Source: Coccinella septempunctata
Lineage: Eukaryota; Arthropoda; Insecta; Coleoptera; Coccinellidae
DNA: 64,000 nucleotides
NCBI RefSeq assembly: GCF_907165205.1
Contig: NC_058190.1
Span: forward strand, 12,966,001-13,030,000
Reading direction: 5' to 3'
The translations under genes and the position numbers were made by a program. Position 1 is the stretch's first letter, and each line of letters begins with the position of its first letter. Shown here piece after piece: positions 1 through 11,404 of this stretch. The notes below the pieces were generated by a model that saw only the letters and a list, made by a program, of their open reading frames with translations, had not been told where the DNA came from and did no database searches.

Positions 1-1660
1 AAGTCTCTTCATTTTAATTAATGTTGAGGCTCTTTTAACAGGAAAGATAATTCACAGAATAATTTTATCAGAAATCATACTATGAAGAAAAATTCAAATG
101 GAAATCCTACTTGAGCCAGAATTTATCCATACAATTGCAGAAATCAGAGACCTATGCTGAAATTTAATTATTACCGCCGTCACTGGTGAACTTCGATCCA
201 CTATGTCTTATCACAGCATTGCGTAAATTGAAATTCATTCACTCTCAACACCCGGATGCATAAACCACCAAATCCGCACGAAATCATCCCGAACCTCCAC
301 CTGGACGATTGTGGCGTGTGACAGCTCGATTTTTGATTCAGCGGAATGGTGCATGGTTTGGTTGATTTTCCATTTTTAACCATTAATTGAAAGCGTTCGT
401 TTCTATTTTTAAATCCTCCCGGATGTTCGCCCCCTATGTCAGCGTTTTGTCCTTTGTGTCCTATATCTAGGACTCGTTCCATTAGAATTGGCTTTTCATA
501 ACTGGTTAACGCCATTCCGAACAATGACATCATTTAAGTTCCCAATCATACGTGTTCATATAGAATATGTTTGTATTATAAATTGATTGGTAATTCTGGT
601 AGAATGGATGGAATAAAATTATAGATTAAGCTCACAAGCGAAATTTTTAGTGACACAAAATTGAACCTGAAATAAAAAAATATTTTACAAATACCTATAT
701 AAAACCAAATTTTTCAAGAAAATGTATCTAAGGTGAATGTCGAGCAAATCAGGATTAATACAGAAGAATCTGTATTTTGGATAATTCATTAAAAAGAACC
801 GACCTTGGGATATTTTCATGATATATGATCTATGAGTATTGTTACCAAATTGAACAAGATCACAGCAATACTACCAGTTTTATCAAAAATATTAAAAGCA
901 ATTATCAGGGACAGTTCTGCATAGATGGGGAAATTAAAATATCTCGTAAATGACATTGTAACGATACTTGATTGTTATATATAAGAATCAAGCCTCGTTT
1001 TGGATGCCCGTTTCCCTGAATATTCCAGTTGAAGCAGTGCAGCACCGTGTGATGGAGATTTCAGTTTTATTTTGGATTTTTCATTTCATTTAAGAAATGT
1101 TTTTCAGAAGCCTGATTAATGGATTCAAGTTCCGTGGGGTTGAATTTTCCATCAGTAATCCGCCGTAATAATTCAAGACAAAGAGGGGGTGTCTTTCTGC
1201 ATTCGGCGTTGTTTTTCCGTCCACAAAAACATACCGAATTCGGCATAAAACAACGTGGATTGCAGCTAACGACAGTTTCTTTTGCCGATAAAGAGATAAC
1301 TGCCACCGAGAATATTTCTTCTGGGGGGAATATTCGAGAATACCGCATTTTTGGATGCAAATTTGGTCACATGTTGAAAAGTTGATAAATAGGGCCGCAC
1401 CACCAGACGAACACGTCATTCTTTATTCGGAAATTCATTCATTATTCGGCAATTCATTGATGATTCGGCGATTGTCTTAATATGTGTGCGACATTCACTT
1501 GATTCCTTATTCAGCTTTTAATTCTCAATTATTAGTTAATATTTTCTTGTTGCTTTCGATTTGGTGGTGTGACCGTACCGGAGCAAACCGTAAGTCTTTT
1601 CATGATACCGCATACCTACTTATTGATTCAAAATTGCATTCATTTATTTGCGTAATTGAC
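1..1660. other. Leading stretch without a supportable gene
   Basis: AT-rich DNA with short open frames on both strands. The longest frames (201-533 minus, 1067-1419 minus, 1119-1385 plus) overlap one another and show no motif I recognise. The part from 1120 to 1400 has more CpG than its surroundings and could be a fragment of an unrecognised element. I see no terminal repeats or RNA gene here. Confidence 0.5.
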
Positions 1661-1668
1661 TTCTGTCG

Positions 1669-2245
1669 TCTAGCTCTCTGGTAAACCAAGACCAACCAAC
1701 GGAAGTCTCGAAGTCGTTCCGCTGGTAATACTTAGCGTGTACACCCAAGGTTGCCACGGAAAGACCACAGTAGCCTATCCCGTTGTGTTCCGTTTAGTTT
1801 TCCCGTTTACCGCAGGCTTCTGTCGCCTGGTTCTCTGGTGAACCAAAACCAACCGACAGATGTCTCGAAGTCGTTCCGCTGGTAATGCTTGGCGTGTATA
1901 CCTAAGGTTGCCACGGAAAGACCACAGTAGCCTATCCCGTTGTGTTCCGTTTAGTTTTCCCGTTTACCGCAGGCTTCTGTCGCCTGGTTCTCTGGAGAAC
2001 CAAAACCAACCGACGGAAGTCTCGAAGTCGTCCCGCTGGTAATGCTTGGCGTGTATACCTAAGGTTGCCACGGAAAGACCACAGAAGCCTATCCCGTTGT
2101 GTTCCGTTTAGTTTTCCCGTTTACTGTCGCCTGGCTCTCTGGTGAAGGAAACCAATCGGCAGAGGTCTCGAAGTCTTTCTGCTGGTAATGCTTGGCGTGT
2201 ACACCCAAGGTTGCCACGGAGAGACCACGATAAACTACCCCGTTA
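1669..2245 (+). repeat. Tandem array, 157-bp unit, about 3.6 copies
   Basis: The landmark GTCTCGAAGTCGTTCC recurs at about 1705, 1862, 2019 and (diverged) 2165, giving periods of 157, 157 and 146 bp. Each unit also carries GGTTGCCACGGAAAGACCAC and CCCGTTGTGTTCCGTTTAG, and neighbouring units differ by only a few bases. The array lies about 0.5 kb upstream of, and in the same orientation as, the reverse-transcriptase relic at 2760-4810. I infer that it may be the 5' UTR/promoter monomer array of that LINE. It could also be an unrelated minisatellite. The four ORFs inside it are a by-product of the repetition. Confidence 0.8.
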
Positions 2246-2759
2246 TCCTGTAAATTGTTGTATGGTGTTTCACCTTAACCCGTCCCGTTTATTGAATAAC
2301 TTCAATTCTGATTGGCCTGTACACTGAAAATCACTGAAAGTGCTCGGAATCAAACCCATCGCTAAATTAACCGATTACAGGGACTCGGATCTTTGTGAGA
2401 CAACCGGTTACTATAAATTTTGTGTAAACCCCGTACATCCGTCATTGTCTCAGAAGGAATCAAAGTGATCGCTATTGATTTCTTTCTTTCTTTAATACCT
2501 GATATTTTGACTGAATATAATTAATTTGAATATTGTTTGATGCATTAATTTCTCTGTGTCTATTTTGAATTTCTGACCACCGAGTTAGTTATTGAGTGTT
2601 TCATTTCTGTTTTCCTCATTTTGAACTTGGTCATCAGCTGTACATATTTCTTGACTTAGAAATCATTGTATGGTTCACTGTAATTTGGATTATTGTAATA
2701 AATTCGGTTTTAAAGTACTTGTTACCGGTACCCACTTAGATAACCCCGAACTCTGTCTC
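2246..2759 (+). other. Putative 5' untranslated part of the Jockey-like LINE
   Basis: No gene is visible. The segment connects the 157-bp array to the first recognisable coding part of the LINE. No apurinic endonuclease domain, normally N-terminal to the RT in this clade, can be found here, so the copy appears to be internally deleted. Confidence 0.35.
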
Positions 2760-4810
2760 CGACTAGATGGTACCTGGTTGGGTTTGAATAGTGATGACGT
2801 TAACACTAATGTTGATGTCTTTTATAAACGTCTTCAAGATTAACTTAACCGAGGTGTCCCTAAAGTTAAAGTTCGCAAAAAATATCCAAGCTATTTCAGT
2901 CACAGGACAATTAAGCTGTTGAAACGTAAGCAAAAGCTTCATAATAAATGGAAGGTGTATAAAGACCAGCGGCATTACATTGAATTTAAAAGGTTGAGAA
3001 AACTCTGTAAGATTCATATTAAAGAAGATTTTCATGAATACGTTAACAAAATACAATCTGAAATCGTTGTTAACCCTAAGAAGCTCTTTTCGTTCATTAC
3101 CACTAAAGAAAAAAATGTTTTCCTAGCGCGAAATTCCTGAACGGCGAAATCTCTAATGGAGGTCATGAATCATGTGAGCTTTTTGCGAAATATTTCAAAA
3201 GTGTTTACGTTGAACCATCTTCTAGATCACAGGTATCATTGAAGTTAACTGAGAGTTCACATTCTTCTCGAAATTTTTGTGGTCTTCAGTTCTCTGTAGA
3301 TGAGGTTGAACAGGCTCTGAGAAAACTAAATAAAAATAAGGGAGCTGGACCCGACAGCATTCCCTCATACTTTGTCTTTTTTTGTTCTTCTTCGTTAAAG
3401 TATCCACTAACTTTAATCAGTCTTTACGGAGTGGTGTGTTTCCGGACAGATGGAAGGAGTCATGTATTGTTCCCATATTTAAAAGTGGGGACAGAAGTAT
3501 CGTAATGAATTATATTATAGACCGATAAGCAAATTGTGTATTTTTGAAAAAGTGTTTGAGCAGCTTATTTATACTTCACTTTCATATTTAGTTGGTGACC
3601 AAATAATCCAGGAACAGCATGAATTTCTGAAGGGGAGATCGGTTGAGACCAATCTTGTTGATTTTGCTGAGTTTCTCCATGATTCCTTGGACCTTCGCAT
3701 TCAAGTCGATGCCATATATACTGACTTCAGTAAGGCATTTGATAAAATTAGTATTGAACGGCTCGTATCGGCTCTTGCTGGTGTCGGTGTGTGTGGTGTC
3801 GTGTTGCGATGGTTCAAATCCTATCTGACGAAGAGACGACAGTTTGTGTCAGTTAGTGGTTATTCCTCTGGAGTTTTCGAAACCAATTCTGGGGTTCCTC
3901 AAGGTTCCCATCTTGGGCCACTTCTTTTTTTGATTTATATAAACAATATATCAAAATGCTTCGAGAGATGCAAATGTTTACTTTTTGCTGACAACCTTAA
4001 GTTGTTTATGAGGGTGAGGAGCCTTGAGGACTGTGTTCAGCTCCAGCGTGAGCTTAATAACCTGATACGTTTTTGTCGTGAAAATCATCTGGTCTTGAAT
4101 ATTTCTAAATGTCAGGTTATTACATTAACAAGAAATAAGAGCCCTATAAAATACCCGTACTGTCTTGGTGGTGAAGAACTTTGTAAGTAAGCCGAGTTAG
4201 AGATCTTGGAGTAATTTTCGACTCTAAACTGATTTTTGACGCTCAGGTGGAGGCAGTAGTCAATTCCTCTAATAGACTCCTTGGGTACTTGATTCGTCAA
4301 TGTCGCCCATTTAGTGATTTGACTACTCTAAAAACTCTTCACTACTCCTTCATTTTTTCCAAATTAAACTTCGCTTCAACTGTATGGTGCCCTCAGTATT
4401 TGACATACATTGATCGCATTGAAAATGTTCAGAAAAGGTTTCTCAGATTTCTAAGCTTTAAATGTACTTTTCGCCTTGTTCCTGGAAATACTGAGAATTA
4501 TAATATCAGGCTCAAATTTTTCAACATCTTCAGTCTTGAGGATCGCAGGAAGGTTAATGACATCTTATTCTTCGTCAAACTCCTTAACTTGATAGTAACA
4601 TTTTGCGTTAAATTGATATTAATGTACCCGATAGGAGACTGAGACGTCCAGATATTTTCCATCTCAAGTTTCGAAATACCAGATGCGCACAGAATTCGCC
4701 ACTTCAGAGAATGACTCATTTGTGTAACGGTGTGAATGATCATTTTAATTTATTTTCCAATAAATCTAGACAGTTAAAGAAATCCTTGAAAAATCATTAT
4801 TCATTATAAT
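2760..4810 (+). pseudogene. Jockey-clade non-LTR retrotransposon ORF2 relic (reverse transcriptase)
   Basis: Non-LTR retrotransposon polymerase in several frames. A pre-RT linker with the typical VPKV..KYPSYFSHRTIKLL pattern lies at about 2830-3140, followed by RT fingers (GAGPDSIPS, 3239-3505), palm (3534-4190) and thumb/connection (4247-4642). RT motifs are visible: DFSKAFDK at 3723-3746, GVPQGSHLGPLLF at 3891-3929 and the catalytic box at 3984-3995. The box reads FADN where an active enzyme has (Y/F)ADD, so one catalytic aspartate is lost. At least three frame changes or stops separate the blocks, and the N-terminal endonuclease is missing. The reading order and motif set are of the Jockey/CR1 group; the exact clade is an inference. 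A 157-bp tandem array lies upstream in the same orientation. The copy is dead. Confidence 0.9.
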
Positions 4811-6262
4811 AGTTCGATGAATGTATCGTTTCTTGTTTTCTTTAATGTTCAAAAATCTGGGTGTTGAGATTTTTGGCAATTACTTAAAAGTGGACTGTTA
4901 CCAAATGATTGAGTTGGAGATGGTAAAATAAAATCTTTATTGTATACCAAACACTTCACATAATAAATAGACACTCGCATGAAGTAAAATTATATACAAC
5001 ATCTAAACAGAGTGAACCTATTTACAAGTATTGAGAAGTTATAGAGAGAATTTGAGAGTAATGTTTCAATGAGAAAATCAACGTTGTATTTGCTTGAGAG
5101 AAAGAGCAGGTTGAGTGAATTTCATGTATCAAGTAACAAGATCTATTATGTGTTTGATAAGAATTGAGATATATTTACATCAAAACGTGTTTATGTATTT
5201 TGAGTTGCATAATAATTGAGCTTGATAGTTATGAATTGATGTGAGTGTTATCATGCAAGCACAACGTTCACAGTGATAGAGTTTACGATTTCATAAACTG
5301 TCTCGCTATCAGAAAAACAGAAGGTTGCAGTGACAAATTGAGAAGTTAGAGATATATAATGTAGTGAGACAGGTGTAATGAGACAGAATGAGAGAGATGA
5401 TTACCAACGCTTACAGGAATAGCAAATCTATTAGAAAAGCAGAAGGTTTTTTGTAGAGTACATAAATTGAGGTGAGTTGTGTTACAACTGTATTGTAGAG
5501 AAATGAAATATTGTAAACGCAGAAAGAATTAATGAATAGTATTCATAATTGAGATGAAACAACAAGAGCAGTTCATAACGTTAGAGAAAAGAAATAAGGC
5601 ATCATAATTTTCAGGTAATAGAGTCATGAGAAAGTTTATAATAAATTATACTTATTGAGTTGAAATCAGGTTGGACCTCCTTGAGCGTTATCACAAACCA
5701 GTCTGTCCAAGAGAGTTGATTGAGTGTATTCCATTATTCAGAGTTCTGAGTGTAGTGAGATGGATTTCGATCTGGTCTATGAGAAGCCTTCGAAGTGTCC
5801 AACTTGAGCGTAGAGGTACCTGAAACTTAAGAGGCCTGAGAAGTCTGATCGTAAGAGGTGTAAAGTTAATCTGAGGTGACATGTATACAAAATGAGAGTG
5901 AATACAAGTATATAAGCTTCTAATAGAGTGGTGTGAAATGTGAACTTGGTGCTAAAATTGGAGAAATTAAAATGTGAGCGATTTTCGAGGTGATGTGATT
6001 TTAAAGTGAATGGAATATCGATGCATTTTGAGGAGGTTGAAGCAGTTAGGTACATTGAGCACGTGGTTGATTGAGAGATTTGGAGAAAATTGAGAAAATA
6101 TACATGCAAACATGATATAGGGGTGTAGAGCAGAATATTTCAAATGTAATTGTGAGAAAATGCATAGCGATGGAGTGAATGTTGAGAGGAAAATTATGTA
6201 AAAGACATTCTAACGAGACACATGCAAAAAATGATTACATTTTTTGTTGTATGAAAAAGGTA
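4811..6262. other. Strand-asymmetric AG-rich stretch, no gene
   Basis: The plus strand is rich in A and G with many GAGA/TTGAG words (5040-6120). The minus strand is correspondingly TC-rich and carries open frames without recognisable motifs (5691-6109). An AATAAA on the minus strand near 4930 could end a minus-strand transcript. No terminal repeat or known domain is visible, so I cannot say what it is. Confidence 0.4.
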
Positions 6263-6270
6263 CTGTACCT

Positions 6271-7025
6271 GGTAAAACTTCGATTTATGCCCCACCTCGG
6301 ATTTTAATGATTATTTTTTTATAGATAGAATTTTTTATTAGGAATCGAATGGTATTAGTCTCAATCTGCGGAAACTTATAGTTCGGCAGTTATGATTTTT
6401 TGAAATTTTTGTAAAGTGCTTTTTCTCAAATTCGACAAAGTGCCTACGTCAGATTTCTTTGCCGATTTTTTCCTGGATGCAGGAGAAGATACGAAATCTA
6501 TTCGTACAACTATCAATCCTGGCAAACTTTCAATTTGAGAGAAACGATTTTTCGAAAATTTCATCAAAATACGTGCTATATCATTATATTATCAAGAAAA
6601 ATTATATTTTCACTTTTCGGTCATTTAAACTTGAATTTAAATCGCCAAAAATGATATTATTATGTATGAAATTGTTTTTTCATTGTCGTAACCCAACCTA
6701 ACAACCTAACCTAACCTCAAAATAATTCAGTTCAATTTTTAGCCAAAATTGATCAATTATTCACATTTCTTCCAATGAATTACCTCAAAATCCCAATTGG
6801 TTGAGTTCTGTTGAGAAAAACATTCGAATTAATCGAGAATTACAGTGAACAAACATTCAAATGTCATAATTGAGTGCATTTAACGAACATTTCAAAAAAA
6901 TCATAGCTAATGAACCATAAATTTCTGCAGATTGAGATTACTACCATTCGATTCCTCATGAAAAATTCTATCTATAAAAAAATAATAATCAAAATCTGAG
7001 GTGGGGCATAAATCGAAGTCGAGCC
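6271..7025. mobile_element. Fold-back DNA transposon, 755 bp, 8-bp target duplication
   Basis: Two long inverted arms: the left begins GGTAAAACTTCGATTTATGC and the right, reverse-complemented, begins GGCTCGACTTCGATTTATGC. Similarity continues inward for well over 100 bp (for example the region matching 6300-6430 against 6880-7020). The octamer CTGTACCT directly flanks both ends (6263-6270 and 7026-7033), which fixes the element limits. Termini starting with GG plus an 8-bp duplication fit Merlin-type elements, but hAT-like elements also make 8-bp duplications, so the superfamily is uncertain. There is no coding capacity. Confidence 0.85.
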
Positions 7026-7301
7026 CTGTACCTTTTGAGATGTTAATCGAGTGATTAATATAATATAAAAATAATATTATTAAATTTGAGCTGACTGAGG
7101 AAGTTGAGAGTGCACTAATAAATCACGTCAAGAATTCACACCAAGTTCCAATTCACTTGAGCGAACGAAGAATCTAGAAGAGAATGATTGTCTATGAGAA
7201 TGAATTGAATTGAGCAGATTCAACAGGTTCCACCGGTTTTTTTGAACAGCTGATTGACAGCGATTTAAAGGTTACGTTCACAGAAGCATGTAACGATAAA
7301 C

Positions 7302-7344
7302 CATAGACTTAAAATAACATGTATGTATGTATTATAAGTCTATG
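7302..7344. mobile_element. 43-bp palindromic insertion with 8-bp target duplication
   Basis: The insert starts CATAGACTTA and ends TAAGTCTATG, i.e. perfect inverted termini around a 23-bp AT-rich centre. It is flanked on both sides by CGATAAAC (7294-7301 and 7345-7352). The same terminal heptamer and the same duplication length occur in the 39-bp insert at 50463-50501 and the two 245-bp MITEs at 62540-63089, so I group them as one family. Confidence 0.7.
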
Positions 7345-7539
7345 CGATAAACGTAGTCACTGAGTTGATAGAGTTGTGCACCGAGTGATAGAGTTGGGTT
7401 AAGAATTACTCCAATTTTTAACAATATATATATGTTTTTTTTTTGTACTATGCTATTTTTTTTTTCTTCTCTCTCCTTCTTGATATTTCATTTTTGGATT
7501 GAGTTCAATTGAGTTGTTTTTCTTTTATTCATTATTATA

Positions 7540-7637
7540 TGATGTTATACCTCAATTTATGTACATGTGGATACAGTAGTGGACTTCAAATAGTCCGTTG
7601 TATTCCTTATCTCTAATAAATAAATAAATAAATACGA
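7540..7637 (+). mobile_element. LINE 3' end with AATA microsatellite tail
   Basis: A short segment ending in five tandem AATA units (7613-7634), preceded by a T-rich stretch (7430-7500). Untemplated simple-repeat tails of this kind terminate many insect non-LTR elements. No coding part of the element remains next to it. The 5' limit is arbitrary. Confidence 0.5.
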
Positions 7638-8094
7638 TTGTGTTTCATCCCCAAAGTAAGCTAAGCTGATGATATTTGAGGAAGAATTGAGTGAAGATTT
7701 AATCCAATAACATTTATTGGCGACTAAAAAGCAATTAGGAAACGTTCAGTATTCCTATTGAAAGGCATTTAAAAAATGACGAAGGGATATTTCCAAAATA
7801 CTACAGCGGAACCATATCGACTGACATGACAGACTAAAATTGTTTTCGTGTGCGAGCGTTCACTACGATCGCGACTAGACTGCTACTGCAGTCGGGTCGT
7901 ATGGCCGTGTTTTGGTCGTCTCAGATGTATTTGTAGTGATCGAAGACTTCGAAAGGAGATATTTAGGTACAGATTTTCTCTTCAGGTGTTGAAACAAACA
8001 AAAAAGTTCATTGCTCTGTAAAAAGGGACAACCAGTTTCAGGTCACCCAAACAATTTTTCCACGGAAGCATAATTGCATTCGCATAGCCCATTC

Positions 8095-8540
8095 AACCAA
8101 CGACGAGTGTTTCTATTTACTTTTGCTTTTAGTCAATCTTTTCAACATATGCGTACTGTTGTTGTTTTAGGGGCCACATACAGGGAAGCTGGTCAACGTT
8201 TGCAATTGCTTGAGAATGACGCTCATTTTGATCCATGCTAGCACATGCACTACACTCATCAAATGCTCATCGAATTGGAACATTGATTTCTATTGTCATC
8301 TCAACATGGTTGACATCCCAACCTAAGGATTTCTGGAACAAATACAAAGATGTCTGACAAAATTTTGCGTCATATGCATGAAATCCAAATATGCAAATTA
8401 ACGAAGAAGCTCTGACACGAATTGGAGACATCTGCTTGACGATAACTAACAAAGTATTCAGTCAACTAGCCATGAATGCCAATGCACGACGCACAGAGGG
8501 TCAAGATATTCGAAAAGCTGACAAAAAATCCAAAAATTAA
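8095..8540 (+). pseudogene. Helitron Rep/helicase relic (fragment)
   Basis: Conceptual translation in shifting frames gives blocks typical of the region between the Rep and PIF1 helicase domains of animal Helitron proteins: FQHMRTV followed by ATYREAGQRLQLLENDAHFD (about 8140-8235), then LRISGTNTK/KYKDV (about 8325-8350) and, in a third frame, an INEEAL..IGDICLTI-like block (about 8398-8445). Stops and frameshifts interrupt it throughout. Helitron proteins are rolling-circle transposases with an endonuclease and a helicase; only this small internal piece is left. Helitron ends (5' TC, 3' CTRR with hairpin) were not found. Identification rests on remembered family motifs, not on a search. Confidence 0.7.
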
Positions 8541-8890
8541 AATCAAGTTCCAGAGATTTTTTTCTATAGAACACAAAGTATACATTCTTCCGATACCCTA
8601 ATTATACCCAAAAAAAAATTTAGCCGTGCTGTCAGCGTATGAAAATATTTCGATATGCTGTAAATTCGAGTTCATTGTTAACTCAATATTTGAATAGTTA
8701 TTTAGATATTATTCCGTTCTAATATTATGAATTATTATTTATAACCGTATTCTGCCGAACATAAGGAATCTCATTATCGAAGAGCATCATGGTTTTTTTC
8801 CAGGTCGCTCACTGGTTACCAACTTACTCTCGTTTTCAGAATATATCGTTGAACATATTGACGCCCTAGGTCACGAAAGACTCTTGGATA
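8541..8890. other. Spacer, no gene seen
   Basis: AT-rich sequence between the Helitron and hAT relics. I see no motif, terminal repeat or RNA gene. Confidence 0.4.
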
Positions 8891-9307
8891 GGCGCACTGA
8901 GGTCGGTGTGCGGTGTGGACGGTTCACTTCCTAAATGAAAAAGGCCTAAATCACCCTGAATTAGAGAACGACAAATGGTTGCAAAAATTTTACTTCATGG
9001 TGGATATCAAAGCGAAATTGAATGAGCTGAATCTAAAAATGCAAGGGAAGGGAAACCCAGTCTATGTTTTGGTGGAAGAATTGGTTTGTTTCGAAGAAAA
9101 ATTGATTCTGTTTGCAGAAGATATTCCTAGCGAAACATTACTTCATTTTCCATCTAAAGCAATATCGCGATAAAAGTGATAAAACCAAGTGTTGACACGA
9201 ATAACTTCAGCACAATTGTAAAAAAAAAGTAAAGATGAATTTGCTGACAGATTTGAGCAATTCAAAACCAACAAAGCCACTCTAGCATTCATAGTAAATC
9301 CAACACT
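8891..9307 (+). pseudogene. hAT transposase relic, central part
   Basis: The frame at 8913-9173 reads LNHPELENDKWLQKFYFMVD and then LNELNLKMQGKGNPVY. This is the pattern of the RNase-H-like/insertion region of hAT transposases related to GTF2IRD2/ZBED proteins. After several stops near 9171-9220 the same frame resumes with DEFADRFEQFKTNKATLAFI (9234-9296). The coding similarity stops abruptly at about 9307, where a minus-strand Jockey 3' end begins. It continues at about 9790 (see the entry at 9790-10248). hAT transposases cut and paste DNA with a DDE active site; this copy lacks its N-terminal zinc finger and is inactive. Confidence 0.8.
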
Positions 9308-9790
9308 AATAACATAACATAACATAACATACTTTATTGATCCTGTAAGACACATATAGATAGTGTATAGGACATGTCAGACAAAAAATTACATGGCAAT
9401 TAAATATTCATTAGTTTCATTTTACTAGTTATTCAGATCAGGAGTTCGGAAAAATACTCATTAACTGAATAGAAACATTTCGACGTTTGAATAATCTTAA
9501 CCTCCCTCTTGAACTGAACCACGTTCAAGGATTTTATAGATGATGGCAAATGGTTATATAATCTAATGCTTTGATACATTGGAGAACATTAGAATTTATG
9601 TGTTCTGTGTTTTGGAATAAGAAAAAGATCAGAGTTTCTTGTTTCATACTCGTGACAACTAGAAATAGATTTCCAATTTGCCACATTTTCTTTAGCATAA
9701 ATGAGGCATTTCAAAATATAGATAGATGGTAGTGGTAAAATTTTGTTTGCTACAAATGGTGGTCTGCATGAGGAACGTGAGAACATGAGA
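9308..9790 (-). mobile_element. Jockey-like LINE 3' fragment inserted into the hAT relic
   Basis: On the minus strand the segment encodes the very C-terminus of a Jockey-type RT: KCLIYAKENVANW, HEYETR and RLYNHLPSSIKSLNVVQFKR, spread over 9480-9760 in two frames. A polyadenylation-like AATAAAG and a terminal TATGT repeat follow at 9308-9340 (seen on the plus strand as ATAAC/AACAT units). The 5'-truncated structure with a simple-repeat tail is what target-primed reverse transcription produces. It splits the hAT coding similarity into two blocks on either side, so it landed after the hAT copy. The 5' junction is accurate only to about 15 bp. Confidence 0.8.
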
Positions 9791-10248
9791 AACGAAATCC
9801 ACATTGAGTCATTTGGAATTGATACCGGATCTCTAGAGAAGCAATTGATAGATTTAAAATTAAAAAGCATAGCTTTGTGGAGTGGAAAATTTACGAGTTG
9901 AAAAGCAAGCTGGGAGAATTGGAGGTCCAAAAATGTATGTACTCAACGGAACAAAAGTGGACAGCTTTAAAAGAAATGCCGCGAGTTGAGACACTTATAG
10001 TAGATGCATGGAATAGTCTTCCAGGTTGCTACAGTGAGGTGAGGAAGTTGGCATTTGGAGGGCTGACTATTTTCGGATCGACATATTCGTGCGAGCAAGT
10101 GTTCTCTTGCATGAATATAATTGAAAGTAAAATGAGAAGCCAACTGACAGATGAAAATTTAGAATCGTGTTTGAAGCTTAAATCAACAAGTTATGAGCCA
10201 CATTCATCCAAACTTTCTAAAAGCATGCAAAGCCAATGCTCTCATTGA
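9790..10248 (+). pseudogene. hAT transposase relic, C-terminal dimerisation domain
   Basis: Open frame 9877-10248 contains the hAT C-terminal dimerisation signature: LAFGGLTIFGSTYSCEQVFS, then SKMRSQLTDENLESCLKL, TSYEP and a QSQCSH end. These are close to the GTF2IRD2/ZBED-like group (family knowledge: FgStY.CE..FS.M followed by K.R..LtdenL). The region 9790-9876 carries the preceding residues in a different frame, so one frameshift separates them. It is the continuation of the relic at 8891-9307. No hAT terminal inverted repeats were identified. Confident for superfamily, less so for subgroup. Confidence 0.85.
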
Positions 10249-11404
10249 ATTTGTTTGCTCAACTGTATGCTATTTTTTTATAAATACAAGTTACATTGTT
10301 TAGTGAAGTGAAGTTTCCAATGAATATTTCCAATAAATAAATTTATCAGTTTTTTTTACCAGAATCTTCTATTTATGCGAGTACTAGATATTTATTGTTG
10401 GCAAGAATACAGGACTGCACTCTCCGATTATGCGTTTACAGAGGCAGCTTTTGACTCCCTCGGCTTATTTAGTCAACGTGTGAATGTTTTCTCGGACGAT
10501 TGTCATAATTTTATAAAACTCATTAAAGACTACTTCTTTGCTTCTTATTGTAGAGTAGACCAAGGATCATATTTCTAGTGTGAATTTGATTTGTTAATTT
10601 GTAATTTGTGGTTGCTTTGTTGGTACACTAATGTTTGCAACCTTAATATACAATAAATTAAAATTAATTAATTAAATCAGATTACGTGTCTCCCGTCTGG
10701 GAATCGAATAATTTCCGATTTTTTATTATTTCCAGACGAGTACATCCATTCACATGATGGAATGAGTTCAGAGGATCTCATGTGCAAGCCTCGAGTTTGG
10801 TTGCCCACAAGGAACTCGAGCGCTCACTGAAAAATAACTCCAATTTTACTTCACCTGGCTTAGACTCTTAGACAATATCCAGTAGGACAACTGCTTCATT
10901 ATATTCAGAAATGAAAAGGTTTCAGTGATTTCGTTTTAGAAATCGTGTGACTGAAAAAGTTGATCGGACAATCAAAGTTTAATGAAACCCTCTGTAAGAA
11001 TATTACTAACACTGCCGATTTCAGTTCAAAATTGAAAATAATCAAAAATTATTTATGATCAACAATGCTCTAGTAAAGACCGAATAATTTAGCTATAGTT
11101 TCATTTGAACATGAAATTTTGGACAGCTTATTGGATACAAGAATGTTTATAAAAGATTTCGAAAATATGAAGGCAAGAAGAGTGAAATTTTTTCGATAAA
11201 ATTTGAGTATGTGTAAACAAAAATAACATCAAAATAAATGTTTTATCTTCAATAAATTTTATTTATTTTTTCCCACGATAATGAGGAAACATTAGATCAT
11301 AGCCCTCTAAAAAAAATCAGCATAAGTATTTATAGGGTGGCACATAACAGGTATTGCACACGGGCGATCAAACAGCTAGCGGCGGGCCTGACTTTAACTA
11401 TCCT
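10249..11404. other. Non-coding stretch with a LINE-like AT tail
   Basis: One 67-residue frame (10375-10578) of unknown nature is followed by an AATAAATTAAAATTAATTAA run at about 10650-10676 that resembles a polyadenylated LINE tail. The rest (10680-11400) shows no recognisable gene. CTCGAGTT and AACTCGAG at 10790-10821 could form a small hairpin. Confidence 0.35.

Noticed and set aside
1860..2327. Three plus-strand ORFs with repeated SRSAGNAWRVYLRLPRKDH
   Set aside because: They are the same translation of the 157-bp tandem unit; the frame is not maintained across all units.
6690..6720. CCTAACCTAACCT words as an interstitial TTAGG telomere array
   Set aside because: Only two to three imperfect units; such AACCTAACCT runs are common in insect intergenic and MITE DNA, and these lie inside the fold-back element.
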